The position numbers were made by a program, and so were the translations under genes. Source: Streptomyces fuscichromogenes (GTDB lineage Bacteria; Actinomycetota; Actinomycetes; Streptomycetales; Streptomycetaceae). From it: a stretch of 64,000 bases of DNA. Positions within the stretch are counted from its first letter, which is position 1. Every line of letters starts with the position of its first letter. The DNA is taken from positions 744,395 to 808,394 of the forward strand of contig NZ_BMML01000001.1 of assembly GCF_014645815.1 (NCBI RefSeq), in the 5' to 3' direction. Below are positions 36,175 to 44,569 of this stretch, piece after piece. The notes under the pieces were generated by a model. That model searched no databases, was not told where the DNA came from, and was given only the letters and a program-made list of their open reading frames with translations.

Positions 36175-37620
36175 TCATGCCTTCGGGCCGGGCGGCGCCG
36201 CCCAACGGGCCGGATCCGAACCCCACGGCACCGGCGGACGCGCCCAGTCGGCCGGGCCGCCCGCGAAGGACACCGGCGGACGCGCGTACCGCAGCCGCCC
36301 CAGCGGGCTGTCCCGCTCGGCGAGCCAGGCGCCCGCCCCCTCGTCCGGCCCACCGCCCTCCGACCCAGGCCCGACCTCCCCCGCCGCCTTCTGGTCCGCC
36401 TCCTCGTCCGTCTTGTCGTCCGTCATCTCCGCCATGAGCCACCGCGCGGTCCGTGCCAGCGCCAGTCGTACGAACCTGCTGCCGCCGTCGTACGACTGCT
36501 CGGTCAGCGCCCGCAGCACCCCGGCCGCCAGCAGGTAACCGGTGCCGTGGTCCAGCGCCTGCGCGGGCAGCGCACCCGGCCGGTCCGCCTGCCCCTCGAT
36601 CTCCGCGATGCCCGTGGCGACCTGGACCAGGCTGTCGAAGCCGCGCCGCCCGCCCCACGGCCCGTACCCGCCCCATGCCGACACCTGGGCCACGACCACC
36701 CCGGGCCGCCGCTCGGCCAGCGCCTCGGGGGAGAGCCCGAACCGGTCCAGGGCGCCCGGCCGGTAGCCGGTGACCACGACGTCCGCCGCGGCCAGCAGCT
36801 CCTCGAAGGCCGCCCGGTCCGTCGCCAGGCCGAGCGTCGCCGAGCGCTTCCCGAAGCCCGTGTCGGCGTGCTGGTCGGGGAGTTCGGGCAGCCACGGCGC
36901 GTCCAGGCGCAGGACGTCGGCGCCCAGCAGCCCGAGGGTGCGGGTGGCGACCGGACCGGCCAGCACCCGGGTCAGGTCCAGGACGCGCAGGCCGGCGGCG
37001 GGCAGCAGGGGAGCGGCGGCGTCGAGCGGCGGGAGCACGCGCGCGTGCGCCGTGTCCGGGCGGCCGCGCTCGACCAGGGGGCGTGCGGCCACCGCGGTGG
37101 CCTGTTCGTGCGCGGCCCACTCCCCGGGCGAGCGCAGTGCCACGGCGAGCCCGCCGGCGGCGTGGACGGCCTCCTCCAGCTCCAGTGCGGGCCGCCCGGT
37201 GATCCGGGTCGCGACCTCCTCCGGGTCGGCGCTCCCGGGCAGGCCGAGCGCGTCCAGCAACCGGGCTCTGTGATGCGGGTAGTTGGCATGGGTGCGCACC
37301 CACCCGTCGGCCGTGCGCCAGAACCGGGACAGCGGGGCGAACTGCACGGGCGCCCGCCCGCCGACCAGCAGCTGCCGCTCGCTGGTGAAGGCCGTCGCCA
37401 CGGCCCCGTCGTCCACCCGGACCCCGGGCACCTCCGCGGCCCCGGTCCGGCGTGCCGCCAGCTCGGCGGCGGCCAGCGCGCACGCGCCGACGCAGGCGCG
37501 GGCGAGCCGGCGCACCGGAAGGCGTGCCGGAAGCGTGTCCGCGCGCGTCACGGTCGTGACCCGCGCGGGCAGTGACGGATCGCCGCCCAGCGCGGACCAC
37601 GCGTACTTGATTCCAGTCAT
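36175..37620 (-). CDS. CaiB/BaiF-family CoA-transferase-like protein
   Basis: A 481-residue class III CoA-transferase-family protein. The family start of the core is LRVLDLTRVLAGPVATRTLGLLGADVLRLD, followed by VVVTGYRPGALDRFGLSPEALAERRPGVVVAQVSAWG and ALDHGTGYLLAAGVLRAL. A 200-residue N-terminal part resembles a second, truncated family unit. This layout suggests a divergent member and activity is unproven. The ATG at 37,618-37,620 (MTGIKYAWSALGGD) sits in a palindrome that may be an operator. Confidence 0.85.
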   Translation of the reverse strand: MTGIKYAWSALGGDPSLPARVTTVTRADTLPARLPVRRLARACVGACALAAAELAARRTGAAEVPGVRVDDGAVATAFTSERQLLVGGRAPVQFAPLSRFWRTADGWVRTHANYPHHRARLLDALGLPGSADPEEVATRITGRPALELEEAVHAAGGLAVALRSPGEWAAHEQATAVAARPLVERGRPDTAHARVLPPLDAAAPLLPAAGLRVLDLTRVLAGPVATRTLGLLGADVLRLDAPWLPELPDQHADTGFGKRSATLGLATDRAAFEELLAAADVVVTGYRPGALDRFGLSPEALAERRPGVVVAQVSAWGGYGPWGGRRGFDSLVQVATGIAEIEGQADRPGALPAQALDHGTGYLLAAGVLRALTEQSYDGGSRFVRLALARTARWLMAEMTDDKTDEEADQKAAGEVGPGSEGGGPDEGAGAWLAERDSPLGRLRYARPPVSFAGGPADWARPPVPWGSDPARWAAPPGPKA

Positions 37621-37650
37621 GACTGCACTATGCATTATTGACTGGATCAA
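37607..37650. promoter_or_regulatory. Inverted-repeat operator candidate over the CaiB-like gene start
   Basis: CAGTCATGACTG (37,614-37,625) is a perfect 12-bp palindrome across the start codon, and a third half-site TGACTGGATCAA lies at 37,639-37,650, mirroring TTGATTCCAGTCA at 37,607-37,619 with one extra T. The stretch is AT-rich for this genome. Such spacing of TGACTG half-sites suits a dimeric repressor. Confidence 0.55.
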
Positions 37651-37675
37651 TATGTGTCGGGATCGGTCCGTGTGG

Positions 37676-39217
37676 CTACCTGGTCACCGCCGCCAGCGCG
37701 TCGGCCGTGCCCCAGCCGTAGAAGCCGTTGTGGTTCCTGGAGCCCTCGCACACCGCGTCGATCTTGCCGTCGCCGTTGATGTCGTACGGGTCGGTGCACG
37801 GCGTGGCGCTCGCCTCGGCGTACAGCAGGGCCTTCACCAGGGCGGCGGAGGCGTGCGGATGGGTTGACTTGATCAATGCGGCGACGCCGACCACATGCGG
37901 GGTCGCCATCGACGTACCCGCCATGTAGCCCCACCTGCCGCCCGGCAGCGGGCCCAGGATCAGGCCGCTGGTGGCCGGGGGCTCCGGTGCCTGGTAGGCC
38001 GTCGCGTCGCCGCCGGGCGCGGCGATGTCGATGACTCCGAGGCCGTAGTTGGAGAACGACGACTTGAGACCCTTCGCGCCGGTCGCCGCGACCGTGACGA
38101 CACCCGGCAGCTGGGTCGGTATGTCGAAGCACCGGTGCGGGTCGATCACCCGGTCGGTGGGCGTGCCGTCGTTGGGCGAGACCGGGTCGGTGATCGAGTG
38201 GGAGGCCAGGTCGTAGCTCTCGTTGCCGGCCGCCGCCACGTTGACCGTGCCCTTGCGCTCGGCGAACTGCGAGGCCCGGGTGATGGCGTCGACGAGCGCC
38301 TTCTGGTTCGGGTCGTCGGTGCAGTTGAAGTACCAGGGGTCGGTGTAATAGCTGTTGTTGGTGACGTCTACGTGGTGCTCGGCCGCCCACACGAAGCCGC
38401 AGACCACGGCCTCCGTGTAGAAGTACCCGGCGGTGGTGGCGACCTTGATGCCGGCCACCTTGACGCCCGGCGCCACACCGGTGATGCCGATCCCGTTCTT
38501 CGCGCCCGCGATCTCGCCCGCCACGTGCGTGCCGTGCGGGCTCTCCGCCGCGGTGGGCCGCCAGGCGCCGTACGTCGTGTCCGGCTTGCCCGTGACGCAG
38601 TTGGTGGACTGCGCGGCGGAGAAGTTGGGGGCGATGTCCGGGTGGGTGTCGTCGACGCCGGTGTCGATGACGGCGACGGTGACCTTCGGGCTGCCCAGGG
38701 TCCTCTCGTGCGCCTTGTCGGCCTTGATGGCGGGCAGGTCCCACTGCAGCGGCTCCAGCGGGTCCTGGCCGTCGGTCGCCTGCGCGTCCGCCGCCGCGAC
38801 CTGCTCGGAGCTGAGCACCTCCGGTGTGCCGACGTCGGTCGTCGACTGGGCGGGCAGCGGCGCGTTGCGGGTGTTCCCGGCCGAGTCCACGCCGGGCACC
38901 TTTCGGATGATCATGGCGAAGTCCGGGTTCGAGGAGTGCACGACGATCACACCGATCTCGTCGTACGCGATCACCACCGAACCGCCGGCCCGCTCGATCG
39001 CCCTCTGGACGCGTTCGGAAGTGCCGTGTCCGGGACGGACGTTGACGACATAGCTGAGGGACGTCGGGTCACCGGCGGCGGCCGAGGAAATGGCCGCGGA
39101 GGCAGCGGTGTCGGCGGCGGACGCCGAGACGTTGGGCAGGAAGGCGAGGGCCGTGGCCATGGCCATGCCGAGCGGGAGGGCGAGGACGCGACGGTGGCGC
39201 GGCTGGGGCGCGGTCAT
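37676..39217 (-). CDS. Secreted S8 subtilisin-family serine peptidase
   Basis: A 513-residue preproenzyme. Residues 1-34 are a signal peptide (RHRRVLALPLGMAMATALAF, cleavage near SASA). A pro-region follows (SYVVNVRPGHGTSERVQRAIERAGG). The catalytic triad is complete: Asp in VAVIDTGVDDTHPD, His in SPHGTHVAGEIAG and Ser in MAGTSMATPHVVG. The C-terminus has a DPYDINGDGKIDAVCEG calcium-like loop. It should act outside the cell. A shorter paralogue fragment lies 63 bp upstream on the same strand, so the locus once had two subtilases. Confidence 0.94.
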   Translation of the reverse strand: MTAPQPRHRRVLALPLGMAMATALAFLPNVSASAADTAASAAISSAAAGDPTSLSYVVNVRPGHGTSERVQRAIERAGGSVVIAYDEIGVIVVHSSNPDFAMIIRKVPGVDSAGNTRNAPLPAQSTTDVGTPEVLSSEQVAAADAQATDGQDPLEPLQWDLPAIKADKAHERTLGSPKVTVAVIDTGVDDTHPDIAPNFSAAQSTNCVTGKPDTTYGAWRPTAAESPHGTHVAGEIAGAKNGIGITGVAPGVKVAGIKVATTAGYFYTEAVVCGFVWAAEHHVDVTNNSYYTDPWYFNCTDDPNQKALVDAITRASQFAERKGTVNVAAAGNESYDLASHSITDPVSPNDGTPTDRVIDPHRCFDIPTQLPGVVTVAATGAKGLKSSFSNYGLGVIDIAAPGGDATAYQAPEPPATSGLILGPLPGGRWGYMAGTSMATPHVVGVAALIKSTHPHASAALVKALLYAEASATPCTDPYDINGDGKIDAVCEGSRNHNGFYGWGTADALAAVTR

Positions 39218-39280
39218 CTGAGATCTCCAGTTCGTTCGCGGAAGCGGGCGTGCCGTGCGGGAAGTCCTGCTCGCCGGTGA

Positions 39281-39610
39281 CTACTCGACGGCGCGGAGCG
39301 CGTCGACGACACCGGAGCCGTAGAAGCCGTTGACGTGCCTGCCGCCCACGCAGGTGGCGTCGACGACACCGTCGCCGTCCCCGTCGTACGGGCCGGCCGG
39401 GCAGCCCGGGTTGTCCGCCTCGGCCTTCAGGAGGGCCGGCAACCGGGCCGGAGTGGCATGCGGATGGGTCGACTTCAGCAGCGCGGCCACCGCGGCCACG
39501 TGCGGGGACGCCATCGACGTGCCCTGGAGGAAGCCGTACCGGCCGGCGGTCGGCGACAGGACGACCGGGACGGCGAGCGCCGGCCCGCGTCTGGAACGCA
39601 GATGAGTCAT
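39281..39610 (-). pseudogene. Remnant of a second subtilisin gene with internal deletion
   Basis: The 109-residue reading frame starts like a secreted protein (MTHLRSRRGPALAVPVVL) and switches at about residue 20 to the catalytic-Ser block of a subtilase: GRYGFLQGTSMASPHVAAVAALLKSTHPHATPARL, then DGDGDGVVDATC and NGFYGSGVVDALRAVE. This aligns with the end of the neighbouring protease. The Asp and His regions (about 380 residues) are missing. The best reading is an in-frame deletion inside a tandem duplicate. An AGGAG-like site (GTGGAGACCCC) precedes the ATG, so a small product could still be made. Confidence 0.75.
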
Positions 39611-39973
39611 GGGGTCTCCACATCATCCGGAACATCGGCCGAGAGACATCAACCGAGAGACATCAGCCGAAAACGGGACCGCCCAAGACGCGAGTGGCGC
39701 TTGGGCAGGTACATGACGGGTGGTGCAGGGCCGAAGTTATCTCCCGCACTCGCCGGCCAGCAATGACCGGAGGGGAGTCGCGCCGAGGACTTCGGAAAGA
39801 ACCCGGGCGGGTTGAACCCGTCCACGCGCGGCGCCGTGAGCCTGAGGAGGGAGCCTCAGCAGGATCGAGGCCTCCTGTCGGGATCACTCGAAGGAGTTGT
39901 CTCATCACTCCGAGTGAGCGATCCGTGTGTCTGTGAGGTCAGAATCCGTATGTCCGTATCGCGAGGAGACTCC
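39611..39973. other. Intergenic region with tandem repeat and possible leader structure
   Basis: The gap separates the subtilase remnant (minus) from the DUF485-actP operon (plus). A 14-bp tandem repeat (CCGAGAGACATCAA, then CCGAGAGACATCAG) lies at 39,639-39,666. Between 39,770 and 39,945 there are several short inverted repeats, for example GGAGGGAGCCTC with GAGGCCTCC and GGATCACTCG with CGAGTGAGCGATCC. They may form a structured leader for the symporter operon. I could not match it to a riboswitch class. Confidence 0.35.
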
Positions 39974-40330
39974 GTGGCTACCGAGACACCACCGCCCTCG
40001 AACACGCAGACCCGGTTCCCCTCCGGCGAGGAGTTCGCCGAGGTGCAGCAGAGTCCGGAGTTCGCCGAACTGCGGCACTCCTACCGCTCCTTCGCCTTTC
40101 CGCTGACGGTCGGCTTCATCGCCTGGTACCTGCTGTACGTCCTGCTCTCCAGCTACGCGGACGGCTTCATGGGCACCAAGGTCGTCGGCAACATCAACGT
40201 GGCCCTGGTCCTCGGCCTCGCCCAGTTCCTCACCACGTTCCTCATCGCCTGGTGGTACGCCCGGCACGCCGCCGCCCAGCTCGACCCCAAGGCCGACGCC
40301 ATCAAGTCCCGGATGGAGGGCGACGCATGA
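39974..40330 (+). CDS. DUF485 small membrane protein, partner of ActP
   Basis: A 118-residue protein with two membrane helices (FAFPLTVGFIAWYLLYVLLSSYA and INVALVLGLAQFLTTFLIAWWYARH). The DUF485 family is almost always encoded directly before an acetate/solute symporter of the ActP type, as here, where the stop overlaps the actP start (ATGA). It probably assists or regulates the symporter. The GTG at 39,974 has GAGGAG five bases upstream. Two earlier in-frame starts lack such a site. Confidence 0.92.
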   Translation: MATETPPPSNTQTRFPSGEEFAEVQQSPEFAELRHSYRSFAFPLTVGFIAWYLLYVLLSSYADGFMGTKVVGNINVALVLGLAQFLTTFLIAWWYARHAAAQLDPKADAIKSRMEGDA

Positions 40331-41946
40331 GCCCCGCGATCACGCTGGCGGCCGGCGAGGCCGGCGAGCACCGGACCCTGATCATCACCCTGTTCGCGGT
40401 GTTCGTCGCCGCGACCCTCGTCATCACCGTGTGGGCGGGCCGCCAGACCAAGGACGCCGCCGACTTCTACGCGGGCGGCCGCCAGTTCACCGGCTTCCAG
40501 AACGGCCTGGCCGTCTCCGGCGACTACATGTCCGCCGCGTCCTTCCTCGGTATCGCCGGCGCCATCGCCCTCTTCGGCTACGACGGCTTCCTGTACTCCA
40601 TCGGCTTCCTCGTCGCCTGGCTCGTCGCCCTGCTCCTGGTCGCCGAACCGCTGCGCAACTCCGGCCGCTACACCATGGGCGACGTGCTGGCCTACCGCAT
40701 GCGCCAGCGCCCCGTCCGGACCGCCGCCGGCGCCTCCACCATCGTCGTCTCGATCTTCTACCTGCTCGCCCAGATGGCCGGAGCGGGCGTCCTCGTCTCC
40801 CTCCTCCTCGGCATCACCAGCGACGGCGGCAAGATCGGCATCGTCGCCCTGGTCGGCGTCCTGATGATCGTCTACGTCACCATCGGCGGCATGAAGGGCA
40901 CCACCTGGGTCCAGATGGTCAAGGCCGTGCTGCTCATCGCGGGTGCCCTGCTGCTGACCCTCATGGTGCTGGCCAAGTTCCACTTCAACGTCTCCGACCT
41001 GCTCGGCAAGGCCGCCGACAACAGCGGCAAGGGCTCCGCCTTCCTGGAGCCCGGCCTCAAGTACGGCGCCACCGGCACCAGCAAGCTGGACTTCATCTCC
41101 CTCGGCATCGCCCTGGTCCTCGGCACCGCCGGCCTGCCGCACATCCTGATCCGCTTCTACACCGTGCCCAGCGCCAAGGCGGCCAGGAAGTCCGTCCTCT
41201 GGGCGATCGGCCTGATCGGCACCTTCTACCTGATGACCCTCGCCCTCGGCTTCGGCGCGGCCGCGCTGATCAAACCGGACGAGATCATCGCGTCCAACAA
41301 GTCCGGCAACACCGCGGCCCCCCTCCTCGCCCTCCACCTGGGCGGCGTCGACTCCAACTGGGGCGCGATCCTGCTGGCCACGATCTCGGCGGTCGCCTTC
41401 GCGACGATCCTCGCGGTGGTCGCCGGCCTCACCCTGGCGTCCTCGTCGTCCTTCGCGCACGACATCTATGCCAACGTCATCAAGAAGGGCCAGGCCACCG
41501 AGAAGCAGGAGATCAACGCGGCCCGGTACGCCACGGTCGGCATCGGCGCCGTCTCCATCCTCCTCGGCGCCCTCGCCCGCGACCTGAACGTCGCCGGACT
41601 GGTCGCCCTCGCCTTCGCGGTCGCCGCCTCCGCCAACCTGCCGACCATCCTCTACAGCCTCTTCTGGAAGCGGTTCACCACCGCCGGAGCCCTCTGGTCG
41701 ATCTACGGCGGCCTGGTCACCGCGGTCGGCCTGGTGCTGTTCTCACCGGTGGTGTCCGGCAAGGAGACGTCGATGTTCCCGGGCGTCGACTTCCACTGGT
41801 TCCCGCTGGAGAATCCGGGCATCATCTCGATCCCGGTCGGTTTCCTCCTCGGCGTGGTGGGCACCCTGCTGTCCAAGGAGGCCCCGGACGCCGCGAAGTA
41901 CGCGGAACTGGAGGTGCGGTCCCTGACCGGCACCGGAGCGCACTGA
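40327..41946 (+). CDS. actP: Sodium:solute symporter, ActP-type (acetate/monocarboxylate)
   Basis: A 539-residue protein of the SSS family with about 13 hydrophobic segments. Family motifs include DFYAGGRQFTGFQNGLAVSGDYMSAASFLG, GRYTMGDVLAYRMRQRPVRTAAGAS and VLGTAGLPHILIRFYTVPSAKAARKSV. The C-terminal LASSSSFAHDIYANVIKKG block is characteristic of ActP-like acetate permeases, and the DUF485 partner supports this. Substrate preference among short carboxylates is not certain. Confidence 0.92.
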   Translation: MSPAITLAAGEAGEHRTLIITLFAVFVAATLVITVWAGRQTKDAADFYAGGRQFTGFQNGLAVSGDYMSAASFLGIAGAIALFGYDGFLYSIGFLVAWLVALLLVAEPLRNSGRYTMGDVLAYRMRQRPVRTAAGASTIVVSIFYLLAQMAGAGVLVSLLLGITSDGGKIGIVALVGVLMIVYVTIGGMKGTTWVQMVKAVLLIAGALLLTLMVLAKFHFNVSDLLGKAADNSGKGSAFLEPGLKYGATGTSKLDFISLGIALVLGTAGLPHILIRFYTVPSAKAARKSVLWAIGLIGTFYLMTLALGFGAAALIKPDEIIASNKSGNTAAPLLALHLGGVDSNWGAILLATISAVAFATILAVVAGLTLASSSSFAHDIYANVIKKGQATEKQEINAARYATVGIGAVSILLGALARDLNVAGLVALAFAVAASANLPTILYSLFWKRFTTAGALWSIYGGLVTAVGLVLFSPVVSGKETSMFPGVDFHWFPLENPGIISIPVGFLLGVVGTLLSKEAPDAAKYAELEVRSLTGTGAH

Positions 41947-42099
41947 GCTTCGTACGACTGGCCGCGTCGACGGGATCATAGGATCCCACGACGCGGCCGC
42001 GTCGTACCTCGTGGCATCGGGCCCCTCGCGATGTCAGTGGTGTCACGTAGGCTCGCAGGTGACGGAGAAGAACCGGTTCGGACGCGGGAGGGGGCCCAC

Positions 42100-43089
42100 G
42101 TGCTCATCGACACCTATGGCCGGGTGGCCACTGACCTGAGGGTCTCGCTGACCGACCGGTGCAATCTGCGCTGCACGTACTGCATGCCCGAGGAGGGACT
42201 GCAGTGGCTGGCCAAGCCCGACCTGCTCACGGACGACGAGATCGTCCGGCTGATCGACATCGCCGTCCGCCTGCTGGGCGTCGAGGAGGTCCGCTTCACC
42301 GGCGGTGAGCCGCTGCTGAGACCCGGCCTGGTCGGGATCGTGCAGCGGGTGGCGGCCCTGGCCGCCCGCCCCCGGATGTCCCTGACGACCAACGGCATCG
42401 GCCTGCGCCGCACCGCGACGGCCCTGAAGGCGGCCGGCCTGGACCGGGTCAACGTCTCCCTGGACACCCTCCGCCCGGCCGTCTTCCGGACCCTCACCCG
42501 CCGCGACCGGCACCAGGACGTCCTGGACGGCCTCCGCGCCGCCCACGACGCCGGCCTCACCCCGGTCAAGGTCAACACGGTCCTGATGCCCGGGCTGAAC
42601 GAGGACGAGGCCCCCGACCTCCTCGCCTGGGCGCTGGCCCACGGCTACGAACTGCGCTTCATCGAACAGATGCCCCTGGACGCCCAGCACGGCTGGAAGC
42701 GCGACAGCATGGTGACGGCCGGGGACATCCTCGCCTCGCTGAGCACCCGCTTCGACCTCACCCCCGAGGGCACCGACGACCGCGGCTCGGCCCCGGCGGA
42801 GCGCTGGCTGGTCGACGGCGGCCCGCACCGCGTCGGCGTCATCGCCTCGGTCACCCGTCCGTTCTGCGCCGCCTGCGACCGCACCCGCCTCACGGCCGAC
42901 GGCCAGATACGGACCTGCCTGTTCGCCCGTGAGGAGACCGATCTGCGCGGCGCGCTCCGCTCGGGCGCACCGGACGAGGAGATCGCCCGCATCTGGCGGC
43001 TGGCGATGTGGGGCAAGAAGGCGGGGGCGGGACTGGACGACCCGGCGTTCGTGCAGCCGGACCGCCCGATGTCCGCGATCGGCGGCTGA
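42100..43089 (+). CDS. moaA: GTP 3',8-cyclase MoaA (molybdenum cofactor biosynthesis)
   Basis: A 329-residue radical SAM enzyme that converts GTP to 3',8-cyclo-GTP, the first step of molybdopterin synthesis. The radical-SAM cluster motif is CNLRCTYC (Cys21, 25, 28) and the second cluster is in FCAACDRTRLTADGQIRTC. RFTGGEPLLRPGL binds SAM. The C-terminus ends in Gly-Gly (AIGG), as active MoaA requires. GTG at 42,100 follows GGGAGGGGG by five bases and starts VLIDTYGRVATDLR. No other moa gene is in the window. Confidence 0.95.
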   Translation: MLIDTYGRVATDLRVSLTDRCNLRCTYCMPEEGLQWLAKPDLLTDDEIVRLIDIAVRLLGVEEVRFTGGEPLLRPGLVGIVQRVAALAARPRMSLTTNGIGLRRTATALKAAGLDRVNVSLDTLRPAVFRTLTRRDRHQDVLDGLRAAHDAGLTPVKVNTVLMPGLNEDEAPDLLAWALAHGYELRFIEQMPLDAQHGWKRDSMVTAGDILASLSTRFDLTPEGTDDRGSAPAERWLVDGGPHRVGVIASVTRPFCAACDRTRLTADGQIRTCLFAREETDLRGALRSGAPDEEIARIWRLAMWGKKAGAGLDDPAFVQPDRPMSAIGG

Positions 43090-43104
43090 CCCGGCCCGCC
43101 CCGT

Positions 43105-43314
43105 CTACTCGGCGGGAGGCTCCCACTCCTGGAACAGCACGACGTCCTTCAGGAACCCCCGCACCCCCAGGAACTGCGAGAGATGCTCCCGGTGCTCCTC
43201 ACAGGCGAGCCAGGTCTTGCGCCGTTCCGGCGTGTGGATCTTCGGGTTGTTCCACGCCAGCACCCACACCGCGTCGGCGCGACAGCCCTTCGCCGAACAG
43301 ATAGCGTCACTCAT
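43105..43314 (-). CDS. Small conserved protein with Cys pairs, unknown function
   Basis: A 69-residue protein: the start CSAKGCRADAVWVLAWNNPKIHT and the middle TWLACEEHREHLSQFLGVRGF carry three Cys and several His that could bind one zinc ion. It is a known streptomycete conserved hypothetical of about this length. It converges on moaA with 15 bp between stops. The ATG at 43,312-43,314 was chosen; the longer frame upstream is Arg/Ser-rich and unlikely to be coding. Confidence 0.75.
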   Translation of the reverse strand: MSDAICSAKGCRADAVWVLAWNNPKIHTPERRKTWLACEEHREHLSQFLGVRGFLKDVVLFQEWEPPAE

Positions 43315-43545
43315 CGCTTCGTCTCGCACCGCGTCGTCTCGCAAAAAGGCCCCGCAAACAAGGCGACGCCGAGCAGCCACGGGGGGAGCTGCCCGGCGTC
43401 GGTCCGTCGCTCCGACGGGGGATGCGGAGCGCGTACGCAGTATGTCATGGGTCACCCTTGGCCCGGCACTGGAACAGCGCGATTGATCTGAGCATTTCTT
43501 GAGCTTCGCGCGGGGCCGCCGGCCGTCCGCGACGGGTCCCGATAC

Positions 43546-43947
43546 TCACGCCGACTCCGGCCGCTCACCCCGCACCGCCCCCGCCGCCGGGTCCGCCACC
43601 ACGTCCTCCGGGACGGATTCCGCATGCGTCGTCCCCGCCCGCGGCGGCGTGATCATCAGCCGGGTCGGCGCGACCCCGAAGGCCGACGGAAGGGAGGGCG
43701 GCCGTTCCCGTCCGGCGTTGGCGATGACGACGGCGACATAGGGGAGCAGCGCCCCGAGCACCAGAGCCACGACGGCGACGTACCGTTCGACGTTCCACAA
43801 CGTCACCGCGAGGATCACCGCCATGGTCCGCAGGGCCATCGAGATGACGTACCGCCGCTGCCGGCCGCGCACGTCCTCGGCCAGGCCGGTGCGGGCTCCG
43901 GTGATCCGGAACACCTGGACGTTTCCGTCGCCGCGCTGCTTCCGCAT
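43546..43947 (-). CDS. DUF3099-type membrane protein
   Basis: A 133-residue protein. A short N-terminal part (VQVFRITGARTGLAEDVRGRQRRYVISMALRT) leads into two transmembrane helices (MAVILAVTLWNVERYVAVV and ALVLGALLPYVAVVIANAG). The C-terminal half is Pro/Ala/Glu-rich and probably cytoplasmic. This matches the DUF3099 family, which has no known function. The ATG at 43,947 was preferred over frame extensions that start in unlikely sequence. It is not clearly in an operon. Confidence 0.82.
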   Translation of the reverse strand: MRKQRGDGNVQVFRITGARTGLAEDVRGRQRRYVISMALRTMAVILAVTLWNVERYVAVVALVLGALLPYVAVVIANAGRERPPSLPSAFGVAPTRLMITPPRAGTTHAESVPEDVVADPAAGAVRGERPESA

Positions 43948-44192
43948 CACATTCCACCATCCGCCCGCATCGGACTCTCCCCGGCCCCTACCCGGTCCGC
44001 ACCCGCTCGGGGAACCGGGCCAGGACACTCTCCACGTTACGCCGCGCCTGCGCCGCCTTCGAGACCGGGTCGCCCTCCCGCCTGCGCGAACGACCTGCGC
44101 CGTAGCGCGTACGGCGGTACCGACATGCGCCGTACGGCGTACGGGCCGAGACTTGGCGTAATGCTCACGTCGAGCCGTACGAGGAGGCAGTC

Positions 44193-44471
44193 ATGGGCTG
44201 GTTGTGGGCGATCATCGTGGGTTTCGTGCTGGGCCTGATCGCGAAGGCGATCATCCCGGGCAAGCAGCACAGCCCGCTCTGGCTGACGACCATCTTCGGC
44301 ATCCTGGGCGCCGTCGCCGGCAACGCGATCGCCCGCGCGGTGGGCGTGGCCGAGACGAGAGGCATCGACTGGACCCGTCACCTGTTCCAGCTGGTGGCCG
44401 CGATCATCATCGTCTTCCTGGGCGACATGGCGTACACGGCGACCATCGGCAAGCGAAAGCAGCACATCTGA
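44193..44471 (+). CDS. GlsB/YeaQ/YmgE family membrane protein
   Basis: A 92-residue protein with three hydrophobic segments, of the transglycosylase-associated family often linked to general stress. The start WLWAIIVGFVLGLIAKAIIPGKQ is typical, and TTIFGILGAVAGNAIARAVG and FQLVAAIIIVFLGDMAYT follow. GAGGAGG lies seven bases upstream of the ATG. The name does not imply transglycosylase activity. Confidence 0.92.
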   Translation: MGWLWAIIVGFVLGLIAKAIIPGKQHSPLWLTTIFGILGAVAGNAIARAVGVAETRGIDWTRHLFQLVAAIIIVFLGDMAYTATIGKRKQHI

Positions 44472-44488
44472 AGCGCCCGGATCTCAAG

Positions 44489-44557
44489 CGCCCCGAAGGG
44501 GGCGCGGGGAACTGCGCGACCAGCCACCACGAACCGGCAGTCCGCAACGCACCCGCA
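44489..44557. repeat. Streptomyces-type intergenic repeat, copy 3
   Basis: GCGCCCCGAAGGGGGCGC, then GGGGAACTGCGCGACCAGCC, then CACCACGAACCGGCAGTCCG and ACCCGCA. It is closely related to copy 1 (they share CGCGGGGAACTGCGCGACC and ACCGGCAGTC downstream). It again lies between converging genes, the GlsB-like gene and tyrS. Confidence 0.75.
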
Positions 44558-44569
44558 CCCCCAAGGAGC

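Noticed and set aside
39770..39960. Known riboswitch upstream of the DUF485-actP operon
   Set aside because: Inverted repeats exist, but I could match none of the TPP, SAM, cobalamin, ydaO or glycine consensus patterns. Recorded only as possible leader structure.
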